Source of the DNA: Gemmatimonadota bacterium
GTDB taxonomy: Bacteria; Gemmatimonadota; Gemmatimonadetes; Gemmatimonadales; Gemmatimonadaceae
Assembly (NCBI GenBank): GCA_016794735.1
Contig: JAEUJK010000009.1
Location: 1 to 9,136, forward strand
Reading direction: 5' to 3'
DNA length: 9,136 nt
Part shown: positions 1 to 6,856 of the stretch, piece by piece
How the letters are laid out: the number at the start of each line of letters is the position of its first letter
How positions within the stretch are numbered: the first letter of the stretch is position 1
The notes under the pieces: generated by a model
What the model saw: the letters and a program-made list of their open reading frames with translations, nothing else
The model's database searches: none
Told to the model about the DNA's origin: nothing
Translations under genes and position numbers: made by a program

Positions 1-199
1 CATCCGCGCGCGCGCGTCGCTCCGCTGGCAGGGTGAACAACTTCGCCGCCGAACGTGGGACGATGCGCGCCATGGCACTCCCTTCCGGGGCGGCCACCGC
101 CGTCTCGTGGCCGCGGGCGGCGAGGGCATGCGCCACCGTCGCAAAGACACGCGACGCCCCCGGCCAACTACCCGCAGCATGCACGAACAGGAGGCGCAT
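1..199 (-). CDS. Glycosyltransferase, GT4-like, N-terminal fragment (runs off left edge)
   Basis: Only the first 66 codons are present; the rest lies beyond the left edge. The reading frame opens with MRLLFVHAAGSWPGASRVFA and continues with ATVAHALAARGHETAVAAPEG. This is the usual start of GT-B fold, family 4 glycosyltransferases: a hydrophobic first strand, a glycine-rich loop in which a GGAERV-like motif reads PGASRV, a helix ending in RGHE, then a second strand. Such enzymes move a sugar from a nucleotide-sugar to a lipid or glycan acceptor at the inner face of the membrane. The ATG lies 2 nt past the TGA of the upstream ABC exporter, with no Shine-Dalgarno, so translation is probably coupled to that gene in one operon. 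The exporter-transferase pairing points to lipopolysaccharide or another surface glycolipid. The family is inferred from the N-terminus alone; donor and acceptor cannot be told. Confidence 0.75.
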   Translation of the reverse strand, partial: MRLLFVHAAGSWPGASRVFATVAHALAARGHETAVAAPEGSAMARIVPRSAAKLFTLPAERRARAD

Positions 200-201
200 C
201 G

Positions 202-1989
202 TCAGGATGCCGCGGCGGCGAACTGCAGGTCGTGCAACCGTCGGTACACGCCGCCCTCGCGCGCCACCAGCTCGGCGTGGGTGCCGTGCTCCACGATTCG
301 CCCGCCATCGAGCACCAGGATCCGCGTGGCGTGGGTGACGGTCGAGAGGCGATGGGCAATGACGAACACGGTGCGGCCCGCCAGGAGGCGATCGATCGCC
401 TCCTGCACCTGCCGCTCGGACTCCGTGTCCAGCGCCGATGTCGCCTCATCCAGGATGAGGATCGGGGGATCCGCGAGGAGGGCGCGCGCGATCGCGAGGC
501 GCTGGCGTTGCCCGCCCGAGAGCCGTGTGCCCCGTTCCCCGAGCATCGTGTCGTATCCCGACGGCAATCCCATGATGAAGTCATGGGCATTGGCCGCCCG
601 CGCGGCGGCCTCGACCTGCGCGTCCGTGAACCGGCCGGGCGACGCGTACGCGATGTTGTTGCGCACCGTGTCGTTGAAGAGCACGGTGTCCTGCGACACG
701 ATCCCGGTGAGCGCGCGGAGCGAGCGCAGGGTCAGTTCCCGGGTGTCGACGCCGTCGAGCAGGATGCGACCGCTCCCGACCTCATAGAACCTCGGGATGA
801 GGTCGACCAGCGTACTCTTGCCGGCACCGCTCGGTCCCACCAGTGCCACGAGGTCCCCACGCCGCGCCGTGAACGAGATGTCGCGCAGGACCGGGGCGTC
901 ATCGTACGCGAAGTTCACCGCGTCGAAGACGATCTCCCCGCGAAATGCCGTCACCTGCGTCCGGCCCGTGTCCTTCTCGAGCGGATGATCGGTGACCTCG
1001 AAGATGCGCGCAGCCGCCGCCAGCGACTGCTGCGCCATCGCCTGCACCTGCGAAAGCTGCTTGAGCGGCTGCAGCATCCGCATGACGATCACGAGGAAGG
1101 CGATGAGGGTCGACGGATCGAGGGCCGCCGACTGCACCTGGCGGGCCCCCACCCAGAGGATGACCATCGCGATCGCCGTCGCGAGCGTTTCGGTGATCGG
1201 CTGCGCCGTGTTGGCGAGTCGCGCGACGCGCACCATGCCGGTGGCGTAGCGACTGCTGGCCTCGTTGAAGCGCGCGACCTCGAACGTCTCCGCGCCGGAC
1301 GCCTTCACCAGGCGGATGCCGCTGATCGCCTCCTGCGCGGTGCTCGTCAGGTCACCGTACTGGTTGCCGAGTCGCCCATGTCCCTTGCGCAGCTTGCGCA
1401 GCAGGGGCTGGAGCAGGCCGATGAGGAGTGGGGCGACGACGAGCGCGAGGAGCGACAGTCGCCACGACGTGGAGAAGAGCCATCCCAGGGAGACGAGGAT
1501 CGTCGCCGCACTCTGGATGGAGCGCGTCACGGCCTCGGTGATCACCTGCTTGGTTTGTTGCGTGTCGGTGAGCAGCCGTGCGAGGACCTGGCCCGCGCGT
1601 GTGCGCGTGAACCAGCTCAACGGCAGGCGTTGCAGGTGCGCATAGAGCGACTGCCGCAGGTCGCGCGTGATGTACTCCTGCAGGCTCGCTCCCACCTGGC
1701 CGCTGACCCAGACGAGCACGTTCTTCGCGACCACCGCCGCCATGATGACGATGATGATGTTGCGCAGCGAGGCCATCGTGTCGTCGGGCACCAGCACCCG
1801 CTCGAACAACGGACGCAAGCGGGCACTGACCTTCACGCTCGTCGTCTGCTGGTCGAAGAGCAGGTCGAGGAACGGGATGAGCAGGGTGAGCGAGAAGACG
1901 TCGAGGACCGCGGCGCCGAGGTTGCACGCCACCGTCACGGCCATGCGCCACGCGTGGGGACGCAGGAAGGGGAGGAGCCGACGCAGCAT
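202..1989 (-). CDS. msbA: MsbA-type ABC exporter (fused membrane and ATPase domains)
   Basis: A 595-aa half-transporter with both domains in one chain, the usual size of MsbA and related lipid or multidrug exporters, which act as homodimers in the inner membrane. Residues 1-~330 form the type IV exporter membrane domain, with hydrophobic segments near 16-45, 77-97, 160-195 and 265-300. The ATPase domain (~350-595) is intact: Walker A GPSGAGKST (385-393), Q-loop Gln433, signature LSGGQ (490-494), Walker B ILILDE (510-515), D-loop SALD (518-521) and switch His546 in AHRLST. MsbA flips lipid A-core across the inner membrane at the cost of ATP. The glycosyltransferase immediately downstream favours a lipid or glycolipid substrate, but sequence alone does not separate MsbA from other exporters of this subfamily. 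It begins 12 bp after the PorX-like gene and is probably co-transcribed with it. Upstream of the ATG only a weak GGG, 10 nt away, resembles a ribosome-binding site. Confidence 0.93.
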   Translation of the reverse strand: MLRRLLPFLRPHAWRMAVTVACNLGAAVLDVFSLTLLIPFLDLLFDQQTTSVKVSARLRPLFERVLVPDDTMASLRNIIIVIMAAVVAKNVLVWVSGQVGASLQEYITRDLRQSLYAHLQRLPLSWFTRTRAGQVLARLLTDTQQTKQVITEAVTRSIQSAATILVSLGWLFSTSWRLSLLALVVAPLLIGLLQPLLRKLRKGHGRLGNQYGDLTSTAQEAISGIRLVKASGAETFEVARFNEASSRYATGMVRVARLANTAQPITETLATAIAMVILWVGARQVQSAALDPSTLIAFLVIVMRMLQPLKQLSQVQAMAQQSLAAAARIFEVTDHPLEKDTGRTQVTAFRGEIVFDAVNFAYDDAPVLRDISFTARRGDLVALVGPSGAGKSTLVDLIPRFYEVGSGRILLDGVDTRELTLRSLRALTGIVSQDTVLFNDTVRNNIAYASPGRFTDAQVEAAARAANAHDFIMGLPSGYDTMLGERGTRLSGGQRQRLAIARALLADPPILILDEATSALDTESERQVQEAIDRLLAGRTVFVIAHRLSTVTHATRILVLDGGRIVEHGTHAELVAREGGVYRRLHDLQFAAAAS

Positions 1990-2001
1990 CGTGGCGACGC
2001 C

Positions 2002-3579
2002 CTACCGCGGCGTCAGCAGCGCCAGCGGGACGATGCACTCCTCCGGCGTCACCCCGCCGTGCAGGAACGACCCGCGATAGCGCCCCTGGTATTCCCGCAA
2101 CTTCGTGGGGTAGACAAAGAACGTGTTGCCGACGGCGAGGAGGGTATTGGCGCCCATCCCGCGTCGTGGCAGCCGCAGCATGTCCTCGTTGGTGAACTGC
2201 AGGGCATGTTCGGGACGCTCCGCGCGCAGGTCCTCGCCGAACTTGTAGCGCAGGTTGTGCGTCGCGTCGCGGCGGGCGAAGACGGTGGCCGGCGTGGTGC
2301 AGTGGATCGATCCGTGATCGCTGGTGAGCACCACGGTGACCTTCTTGCGCGCGGCCTCGCGGAGCAGCGCGTACAACGACGACCGCTGGAACCACTGCAG
2401 GGTGAGGGCACGCAGCGCGACTTCATCGCGGGCCACTTCGTACAGGATGGCCGACTCCGACCGGCCGTGCGTCAGCAGGTCGACGAAGTTGAAGACGAAG
2501 GCGCTGATGCCCTCACCGCCGATCGCACTCGCGAGGTGCCGCTCGAGGTCGTCGCTGTCGCCGGGGGTCGAGATCTTCTGGTAGCGCACCGACGCCTGCA
2601 CCTTGAGCTCCACGAGCTGGGCCTCGAGCAGTTCACGTTCGTGCGCATTGAGCGACTCGTCGTCGCGCTCGCCCCACCAATCCGGCAGCCGCGCGGCGAT
2701 TTCCCCGGGGAACAGGCCCGCGAACAACGCATTCCGTGCGTAGGGCGTCGCCGTCGGGAGCACCGCGTAGTAGTGCGTCGTCTCGACCTCGAACATCGCG
2801 TTGATCACGGGCTCGAGGACGCGCCACTGGTCCAGCCGCATGCAGTCGACGACCACCAGGGCCACGCGGCGGTCGCGCTGCAGCACCGGCAGGACGAACT
2901 CCGGGACGACGTCGATGGAGAGCGGCGGGCGGTCTCCGTCGAGGTTCTTGAGCCACGCCGGGTAGGCACGGGCCATGAACGCCGCGAACTCGCGGTGCAT
3001 GTCGGGATAGAGGCCGCGCAACGACTCGTAGAGCCCGGTCTCGCCGGCTGCGGTGAGGTCCACGTCCCAGCGCATGAGTTCGTCGAACCGCTCGATCCAC
3101 CCCCGCCAGTCGAGGTGCGGGTTCCGCTCCAGTTCCAGCGCCCGGAAGCGCTCGACGAAGGCGCGCGCCACCGCCTGCTGACGGATGCGGGGCCCTTCCA
3201 GCACCTTGGTCACCACGGACAGGACCTGGCGCGGGCTCACCGGCTTCACCAGGTAGTCGCGCACGTCCGCGCCTAACGCCTCGCGCAGGGTGCTGTCGTC
3301 CTCCGACTTGGTGATCATCACGACGGGCATGGCCGGCGCGAGTTCCCGCACGTCCCGGAACGCATCCAGCCCGCGGCGGCCGGGCATCTGCTCATCGAGC
3401 AGGAGGAGGTCGTACGACCGGCGCCGGAGCATCTCCACCGCGTCGTCCGCGTTGCGCGCCATGGAGACGTCGAACCCCTTGTCCACCAGGAACAGGCGGT
3501 GGGGTTCGAGCAGGTCGGCCTCGTCGTCCACCCAGAGCACGGCGCGGGACGTCGGGCCGAGCTTCGGGAGCGGCGGCAT
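2002..3579 (-). CDS. porX: PorX-like response regulator with PglZ/alkaline-phosphatase domain
   Basis: A 525-aa two-part signalling protein. Residues ~12-128 are a complete CheY-like receiver: acidic pocket Asp18-Asp19-Glu20, predicted phospho-acceptor Asp62 in LLLLDEQMPG, Thr90 and Lys112 (YLVKPVSP). A helical linker (~130-215) leads to a PglZ domain of the alkaline-phosphatase superfamily (~220-525). There the likely metal and catalytic residues are present: Asp245 in VVVDCMRLDQW, the Thr276/Thr278 nucleophile candidates in LPTATPYARN, Asp367 in NFVDLLTHG, Asp421-His422 in TSDHGS, and His508 in FLHGGVTPEE. This architecture is that of PorX, which in Bacteroidota partners the PorY kinase in control of the type IX secretion system and has been described as hydrolysing oligonucleotides. 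No kinase is visible here. The start is set by homology and by the promoter 7 nt upstream; the frame stays open to 4005, but that extension is low-complexity, Arg/Ala/Ser-rich and lies antisense to the divergent gene. First gene of the porX-msbA-glycosyltransferase operon. Confidence 0.9.
   Translation of the reverse strand: MPPLPKLGPTSRAVLWVDDEADLLEPHRLFLVDKGFDVSMARNADDAVEMLRRRSYDLLLLDEQMPGRRGLDAFRDVRELAPAMPVVMITKSEDDSTLREALGADVRDYLVKPVSPRQVLSVVTKVLEGPRIRQQAVARAFVERFRALELERNPHLDWRGWIERFDELMRWDVDLTAAGETGLYESLRGLYPDMHREFAAFMARAYPAWLKNLDGDRPPLSIDVVPEFVLPVLQRDRRVALVVVDCMRLDQWRVLEPVINAMFEVETTHYYAVLPTATPYARNALFAGLFPGEIAARLPDWWGERDDESLNAHERELLEAQLVELKVQASVRYQKISTPGDSDDLERHLASAIGGEGISAFVFNFVDLLTHGRSESAILYEVARDEVALRALTLQWFQRSSLYALLREAARKKVTVVLTSDHGSIHCTTPATVFARRDATHNLRYKFGEDLRAERPEHALQFTNEDMLRLPRRGMGANTLLAVGNTFFVYPTKLREYQGRYRGSFLHGGVTPEECIVPLALLTPR
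3271..3278 (+). repeat. Octamer GCCTAACG, copy 1
   Basis: Lies in porX, where it is read in sense as CGTTAGGC and encodes Leu-Gly through a rare TTA leucine codon (GCG-TTA-GGC). It is one of five copies in the window. Confidence 0.6.
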
Positions 3580-3586
3580 GCGATCG

Positions 3587-3615
3587 AATGTAGGCTCGGA
3601 GGCTGCGTTTGCCGA
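3587..3615 (-). promoter_or_regulatory. Predicted promoter of the porX-msbA-glycosyltransferase operon
   Basis: Read on the minus strand: -35 TCGGCA (3615-3610), 17-nt spacer, -10 TACATT (3592-3587), then 7 nt before the porX ATG at 3579. With normal spacing the transcript would begin at or one base before the ATG, giving a leaderless mRNA. This fits the absence of a Shine-Dalgarno sequence. The -35 match to TTGACA is 4 of 6. Its -35 overlaps that of the divergent promoter. Confidence 0.5.
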
Positions 3616-3636
3616 GTGGTGGAACGCCGGTAGATT
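3609..3636 (+). promoter_or_regulatory. Predicted divergent promoter for the 133-aa and DnaB-like genes
   Basis: -35 TTGCCG (3609-3614), 16-nt spacer, -10 TAGATT (3631-3636), then 7 nt to the GTG start at 3644, again predicting a leaderless mRNA. The same site can be read as TTTG (3608-3611), 19 nt, TAGATTG, which resembles the TTTG/TAnnTTTG promoter of Bacteroidota. The mirror-image layout with the porX promoter raises confidence in both start codons. Confidence 0.5.
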
Positions 3637-3643
3637 GCGCGGT

Positions 3644-4045
3644 GTGATCGGCCTTCCTCGATACGCGCTGGCCCCGCCAACGTTCCGCTTCCGGGCGGGG
3701 TTGGCCGTGGCCGATCGGCTTCCGCTCGGTGGGGAACGCGAGGTGGCGCTGGCGACCTGGATGACCGCCCGCCTGCTCTGGGACCTCGCGGACGTGACCG
3801 CCGGGAGCGACCGCGTCCGGCAACGCGCGACCGCGATGCGCCAGTGGGGACAGGCGCTGGCCCTGCCGGCTCCCGCCCGCACGGCGTTTTCCCAGGCCGT
3901 GGATGCCGCGGCCCGCGGCGACCGTCGCGAGGCGCACGCGGCGTGGACCCGCCTCCTTGGCCTCGCCTCCCGGGCACTCGACGTCGCGTTCCGCCCGGAC
4001 CGCAAGGCCCTCGAACAACGCCTTGGCCTCGCCCCGGATGCCTAA
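3644..4045 (+). CDS. Hypothetical protein, 133 aa, coupled to the DnaB-like ATPase
   Basis: I do not recognise this protein. It is mostly helical by composition, rich in Ala, Leu and Arg, with several Trp (WMTARLLWDLAD near 39-50, WGQ at 68-70, WTRL at 101-104). It has no signal peptide, no membrane segment and no cysteine. The C-terminal half (~75-130) could form a helical hairpin of the TPR or HEPN-like kind, but no motif supports a family. I chose the GTG at 3644 because a -10 box ends 7 nt before it; the frame is open further upstream, but that stretch is antisense to porX. The TAA stop overlaps the next gene's ATG in ATGCCTAA, an 8-nt overlap that implies translational coupling and suggests the two products act together. 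The overlap also contains one copy of the GCCTAACG octamer. It reads as a real gene because of the coupling and the promoter, not because of homology. Confidence 0.6.
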   Translation: MIGLPRYALAPPTFRFRAGLAVADRLPLGGEREVALATWMTARLLWDLADVTAGSDRVRQRATAMRQWGQALALPAPARTAFSQAVDAAARGDRREAHAAWTRLLGLASRALDVAFRPDRKALEQRLGLAPDA

Positions 4046-4883
4046 CGACCCGCGCCCGCGCCCCTTCGACGCCGCCGCCTGGCTGGCCCGCTTGGACGAG
4101 ACCGGACCGGTGGACGACGCCATCAGCACCGGCTTCCCGAGCGTCGACGCGCGACTCGGCGGGGGTCCGCGTCGTGGCGACCTGGTCGTGTTGTGCGGCG
4201 ACGACGGGGTGGGCAAGAGCGCGTTCGCCCTCGCCGTGGCCCTGCGCGCGGCGGAGGCGGGCCACGAAGTGGCCCTGTTCTCCGGGGAAGCCGACACCGA
4301 GCGGCTCATCGAACGTTCGCTCGCCATCCTCTCGCGCACGCCTCCCGACCTGCTGCGCCGCGGATCCCTGGATGAAGAGACGCGTGCGCGCGTCGGGGCG
4401 GCGGTGCTCCGGCTGCGCGACCATTCGCCGCTCTTCTCGTTCGTCCCCCCGAACGGGATCGGCGGGCTCTCGGACCTCCTCATCGACCAACTCGGCATCG
4501 GGCTCGTGATCGTCGACCCCATCGAGGCCCTGGTCACCGGGCGCACCACGCGGGACGAGGAGGTGGCGCACGTGGTCCGCGAGCTCAAGGCCATGGCCGT
4601 CCGGCGCCGCTGCGTGGTATTAGTCACCACACACCTCGCGCAGCCGGTCCGCGAACGCCCGGATCCCCGGCCGCAACTCGACGACCTCGGCGGCCTCGGG
4701 GCGCTGGCCCAGCACGCCGACGTGGTCCTGGGGCTGTATCGGGAGGAGTTGTACCACGCCGCCTCCGACATCGACGGCGCCGCCGAGCTGCACCTGCGCA
4801 AGCACCGGACCGGCTCGTTAGGCTGGGTCGACCTCTACCTGTACAAGCAGTGGCTCCGCTTCGAGGACATGGTCGAGGAGTGA
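4038..4883 (+). CDS. Stand-alone DnaB C-terminal-like RecA-fold ATPase
   Basis: 281 aa, matching the motor (C-terminal) domain of the replicative helicase DnaB, preceded by only about 28 residues instead of DnaB's primase-binding N-terminal domain. Visible features in order: Walker A GDDGVGKS (54-61), LFSGEAD with a candidate catalytic Glu84 (DnaB: FSLE), Walker B LVIVDP (Asp160), RPQLDDL followed by AQHADVVLGLYREELYH (DnaB: EQDADxxxFxYRDExY), and KHRTG (255-259), where DnaB places its arginine-finger region. The DnaB SQL sensor is THL (198-200), and the conserved RESG loop is replaced by GGLG (218-221). It therefore probably binds ATP and forms rings or filaments, but is not the replicative helicase. 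A role in recombination, repair or as a KaiC/RadA-like switch is possible. It overlaps the 133-aa gene by 8 nt. A short run of codons rare here (GTA-TTA at 4617-4622) lies in the strand before the sensor. Confidence 0.82.
   Translation: MPNDPRPRPFDAAAWLARLDETGPVDDAISTGFPSVDARLGGGPRRGDLVVLCGDDGVGKSAFALAVALRAAEAGHEVALFSGEADTERLIERSLAILSRTPPDLLRRGSLDEETRARVGAAVLRLRDHSPLFSFVPPNGIGGLSDLLIDQLGIGLVIVDPIEALVTGRTTRDEEVAHVVRELKAMAVRRRCVVLVTTHLAQPVRERPDPRPQLDDLGGLGALAQHADVVLGLYREELYHAASDIDGAAELHLRKHRTGSLGWVDLYLYKQWLRFEDMVEE
4040..4047 (+). repeat. Octamer GCCTAACG, copy 2
   Basis: Lies at the coupled stop/start junction: its TAA is the stop codon of the 133-aa gene, and it begins on the G of the DnaB-like gene's ATG. 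Confidence 0.6.
4816..4823 (-). repeat. Octamer GCCTAACG, copy 3 (reads CGTTAGGC on +)
   Basis: Lies in the DnaB-like gene, encoding Ser-Leu-Gly as TCG-TTA-GGC, with the same frame and same rare TTA as copies 1 and 5. Confidence 0.6.
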
Positions 4884-4897
4884 CCCCGGACGAGGCG

Positions 4898-4924
4898 GGG
4901 CGCGCCGTCACGCTCGACGCGCCC
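4898..4924 (+). terminator. GC-rich hairpin after the DnaB-like gene, possible terminator
   Basis: A perfect 7-bp stem, GGGCGCG (4898-4904) with CGCGCCC (4918-4924), and a 13-nt loop, starts 14 nt after the DnaB-like stop codon. No T-run follows, so it is not a classical intrinsic terminator. In DNA this GC-rich such a stem can occur by chance. Confidence 0.25.
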
Positions 4925-4940
4925 ATCCGCCCCGTGCCGT

Positions 4941-4969
4941 CTGCCGTCCGCCGTCTCCCCCGCTAACTT
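4941..4969 (+). promoter_or_regulatory. Possible promoter of yebC-ruvC-ruvA
   Basis: -10 candidate TAACTT (4964-4969) fits the TAnnTT pattern of the divergent promoters. A 17-nt spacer separates it from CTGCCG (4941-4946), a weak -35 (3 of 6) that resembles the TTGCCG at 3609. The start would leave a leader of about 20 nt before the yebC ATG, without a Shine-Dalgarno sequence. It is the most AT-rich spot in the 112-bp gap, which otherwise holds only the hairpin at 4898-4924. Confidence 0.4.
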
Positions 4970-4995
4970 CCCTCCCTCCCGTTCCCGATCGACGC

Positions 4996-5742
4996 ATGGC
5001 TGGCCACAGTAAATGGAAGCAGATCAAGCACTACAAGGCGGCGGCTGACGCCAAGCGCGGCGCCATGTTCACCAAGCTCATCCGCGAAATCACCGTCGCG
5101 GCCAAGCAGGGGGGCGGCGACCCGGGCGGAAATCCCAGGCTCCGGACCGCGATCGACACCGCCAAGGCCGCCTCGATGCCGAAGGAGAACATCGAGCGCG
5201 CCGTGAAGAAGGGGACGGGGGAACTCGAGGGGGTCGACTACGTCGAGGTGTTGTACGAGGCCTTTGGCCCCGGGGGCGTCGCCCTGATGATCCAGGCCCT
5301 CACCGACAACGCGACCCGCACGGTGGCCGAGGTGCGCCACAAGCTCTCGCGCGGCGGCGGCAACATGGGCGCCACCAACTCGGTGTCGTGGATGTTCGAG
5401 CGGAAGGGCCAGCTCTATCTCGAGGCGGCGAAGTACGAGGAGGATCCCACCCTCGAGGCCGCGCTCGAAGCGGGCGCCTCGGACTTTGCGCGCGAGGACG
5501 ACCAGTACGTCGTATCGACCGAAGTGGCCGCCTTTCACGCCGTGAAAACCGCGCTCGAAGCCAAGGGGATCGTCCCCACCGAGTCCGAAATCGCCTGGAT
5601 TCCCAAGCAGACCGTGCGCGTCGAAGGCGCGGACGCGCAGGCGCTGATCAAATTGATCGAGGCGCTCGAGGAGCTGGACGACGTGCAGAAGGTCGACGCC
5701 AACTTCGACATGGACATGTCGGAGCTCGCCGCGGCCGACTGA
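4996..5742 (+). CDS. yebC: YebC/PmpR/TACO1 family regulator or translation factor
   Basis: 248 aa, full length for the family. The N-terminus MAGHSKWKQIKHYKAA, then DAKRGAMFTKLIREITVAAK, is the near-invariant family signature. It is followed by GGGDPGGNPRLRTAID, MPKENIERAVKKGTGE (61-76), YEAFGPGGVA (87-96), LTDNATRTVAEVRH (102-115) and the C-terminal domain. Members are annotated as DNA-binding transcriptional regulators (PmpR), whereas mitochondrial TACO1 and recent bacterial work point to a ribosome-associated role in translating proline-rich stretches. The sequence does not decide between these. It leads the yebC-ruvC-ruvA cluster, a common arrangement; ruvC starts 11 nt after its stop. 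The ATG at 4996 is fixed by the conserved MAGHSKW start. No Shine-Dalgarno precedes it; the leader is a pyrimidine-rich CCTCCCTCCC stretch. Confidence 0.96.
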   Translation: MAGHSKWKQIKHYKAAADAKRGAMFTKLIREITVAAKQGGGDPGGNPRLRTAIDTAKAASMPKENIERAVKKGTGELEGVDYVEVLYEAFGPGGVALMIQALTDNATRTVAEVRHKLSRGGGNMGATNSVSWMFERKGQLYLEAAKYEEDPTLEAALEAGASDFAREDDQYVVSTEVAAFHAVKTALEAKGIVPTESEIAWIPKQTVRVEGADAQALIKLIEALEELDDVQKVDANFDMDMSELAAAD

Positions 5743-5753
5743 CCCCGGCCACG

Positions 5754-6260
5754 GTGCTCATCCTCGGCGTCGACCCGGGCACGGCCATCACCGGCTACGG
5801 CCTCGTGCGCCTCGGGGATCGTGGGACCCCGCGACTCGTCGAGTGCGGGGTCATCCGGACGAAGCCGCGCGACCCGCTCGCCGCCCGGCTGCTCGAGATC
5901 TCCACGGCCATGCAGGAGATCATCGCGCGCTTCCGCCCCGACGCCCTCGCGGTCGAGGACATCTTCTACGCACGAAACGTCCGGACCACCGTCGTGCTGG
6001 GTCATGCTCGCGGCGTGATCCTCCTCGCCGGCGCCCAGGCCGGGCTCGACGTCCACGAATTCCCGCCGGCCGAGATCAAGAAGGCCGTGACGGGAACCGG
6101 TGGCGCGACCAAGGAACAGGTGCAGTTCATGGTCGCGCGACTCCTGCGCCTGGCCTCGCCACCAAACCCGGCCGACGCGTCCGACGCCGTCGCTGTCGCG
6201 CTGACGTTGTCCATGCGGGCGCACCTCCTCGCGCGTCCGATCGCCACCGCCGCATGCTGA
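5754..6260 (+). CDS. ruvC: Holliday junction resolvase RuvC
   Basis: 168 aa, close to the 173 of E. coli RuvC. This RNase H-fold endonuclease cuts four-way junctions symmetrically as a dimer, with RuvAB, at the end of recombinational repair. The four acidic metal-binding residues are present: Asp7 (LGVDPGT), Glu68 (LAVEDIF), and Asp141 and Asp144 (NPADASDA). FYARNVRTTVVLGHARGV (71-88) and the EFPPAEIKKAVTGTG stretch (102-116) are typical. I chose the GTG at 5754 because it puts the first strand (LILGVDPG) at its normal distance from the N-terminus; the next upstream in-frame codons are ACG, GCC and CCG. The gene begins 11 nt after yebC, has no Shine-Dalgarno, and overlaps ruvA by 7 nt (ATGCTGA), so the cluster is very likely one transcript with coupled translation. 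Confidence 0.96.
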   Translation: MLILGVDPGTAITGYGLVRLGDRGTPRLVECGVIRTKPRDPLAARLLEISTAMQEIIARFRPDALAVEDIFYARNVRTTVVLGHARGVILLAGAQAGLDVHEFPPAEIKKAVTGTGGATKEQVQFMVARLLRLASPPNPADASDAVAVALTLSMRAHLLARPIATAAC

Positions 6261-6853
6261 CCCTGGTCGCGGGCACCCTCGTCACGCGCGAGCTGGACCG
6301 GGTGGAAGTCATGACCGCAGGTGGCGTGGGGTACGCGCTCGCCATCCCGCTCGGCACCTTCGAGGCGCTGCCCCGAGTTGGGGAGAAGGTCACCCTGCAC
6401 ACGCACCTCGTCGTGCGCGAGGATGAGTGGCAGTTGTACGGATTCGCGACCGCCTTCGAGCGACGCGTCTTCCAGCGACTGCTCGGTGCCACCGGCGTGG
6501 GGCCGGCCCTCGCCCTCGGCATGCTCTCGACGCTCTCGCCGGAGCGCGTGGTGCGCGCCCTCAAGGACAAGGACCTCGGGACCCTGCAGCAGGTGCCGCG
6601 GGTTGGGCGCAAGAAGGCCGAGCAGATGATCCTCGACCTGTCGGAGAAGCTCGCCGACCTCGGGGCCGGCGGTGCCACCTCCGCGCGCCCCGAAGGGGCA
6701 GGCGCCGACGACGCCATCCGCGCGCTGGTCGCCCTCGGATACTCGACCCAGGATGCCGAGAAGGGGGTCCGCCACGCCCTGGATGCGGCGGCGCCCGGCG
6801 CCAGTGCCCCGGAACTCATCCGGCAGGCCCTCGCCCACATCGCGCGCAAGTAG
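6254..6853 (+). CDS. ruvA: Holliday junction branch-migration subunit RuvA
   Basis: 199 aa, normal length. RuvA tetramers hold the Holliday junction and load the RuvB motor. Domain I, an OB fold (1-~62), includes GGVGYALAIP (23-32) and the acidic REDEWQLYGF (55-64), where the acidic pin that separates strands is expected. Domain II carries two helix-hairpin-helix motifs, GATGVGPALALGML (78-91) and VPRVGRKKAEQMILDL (114-129). After an acidic-to-neutral linker (~135-150), domain III (DDAIRALVALGYSTQDAEKG, 152-171), the RuvB-binding three-helix bundle, closes the protein. The start ATG lies inside the last codons of ruvC (ATGCTGA). ruvB, often next in line, is absent and must lie elsewhere. Three nt after the stop codon is a copy of the CGTTAGGC octamer. 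Confidence 0.96.
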   Translation: MLTLVAGTLVTRELDRVEVMTAGGVGYALAIPLGTFEALPRVGEKVTLHTHLVVREDEWQLYGFATAFERRVFQRLLGATGVGPALALGMLSTLSPERVVRALKDKDLGTLQQVPRVGRKKAEQMILDLSEKLADLGAGGATSARPEGAGADDAIRALVALGYSTQDAEKGVRHALDAAAPGASAPELIRQALAHIARK

Positions 6854-6856
6854 CCC

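Noticed and set aside
55..3276. A 1073-codon open frame on the plus strand
   Set aside because: It lies antisense to msbA and porX, which have full motif support. Its translation is Arg/Glu/Asp/His-rich low-complexity text typical of the reverse strand of high-GC genes, with no domain.
3580..4005. Extending porX upstream to the ATG at 4005 (667 aa)
   Set aside because: The extra 142 residues are low-complexity, run through the divergent promoter and the opposite gene, and PorX proteins begin just before the receiver domain.
3903..4037. Extending the DnaB-like gene upstream to 3903
   Set aside because: The extension lies entirely inside the 133-aa gene in another frame, whereas the ATG at 4038 gives the classic stop/start overlap.
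3318..4801. Long minus-strand open frames (417 and 469 codons) across the divergent promoter
   Set aside because: They are antisense to the DnaB-like gene and overlap porX in another frame. Their composition is Arg/Ser/Gly/Pro-rich without recognisable motifs.
4040..4823. Integron attC site from GCCTAAC ... GTTAGGC, which fit the RYYYAAC/GTTRRRY core
   Set aside because: The facing copies are about 770 bp apart and there is no attC-like palindrome between them. The other copies lie inside unrelated conserved genes, and no integrase is present.
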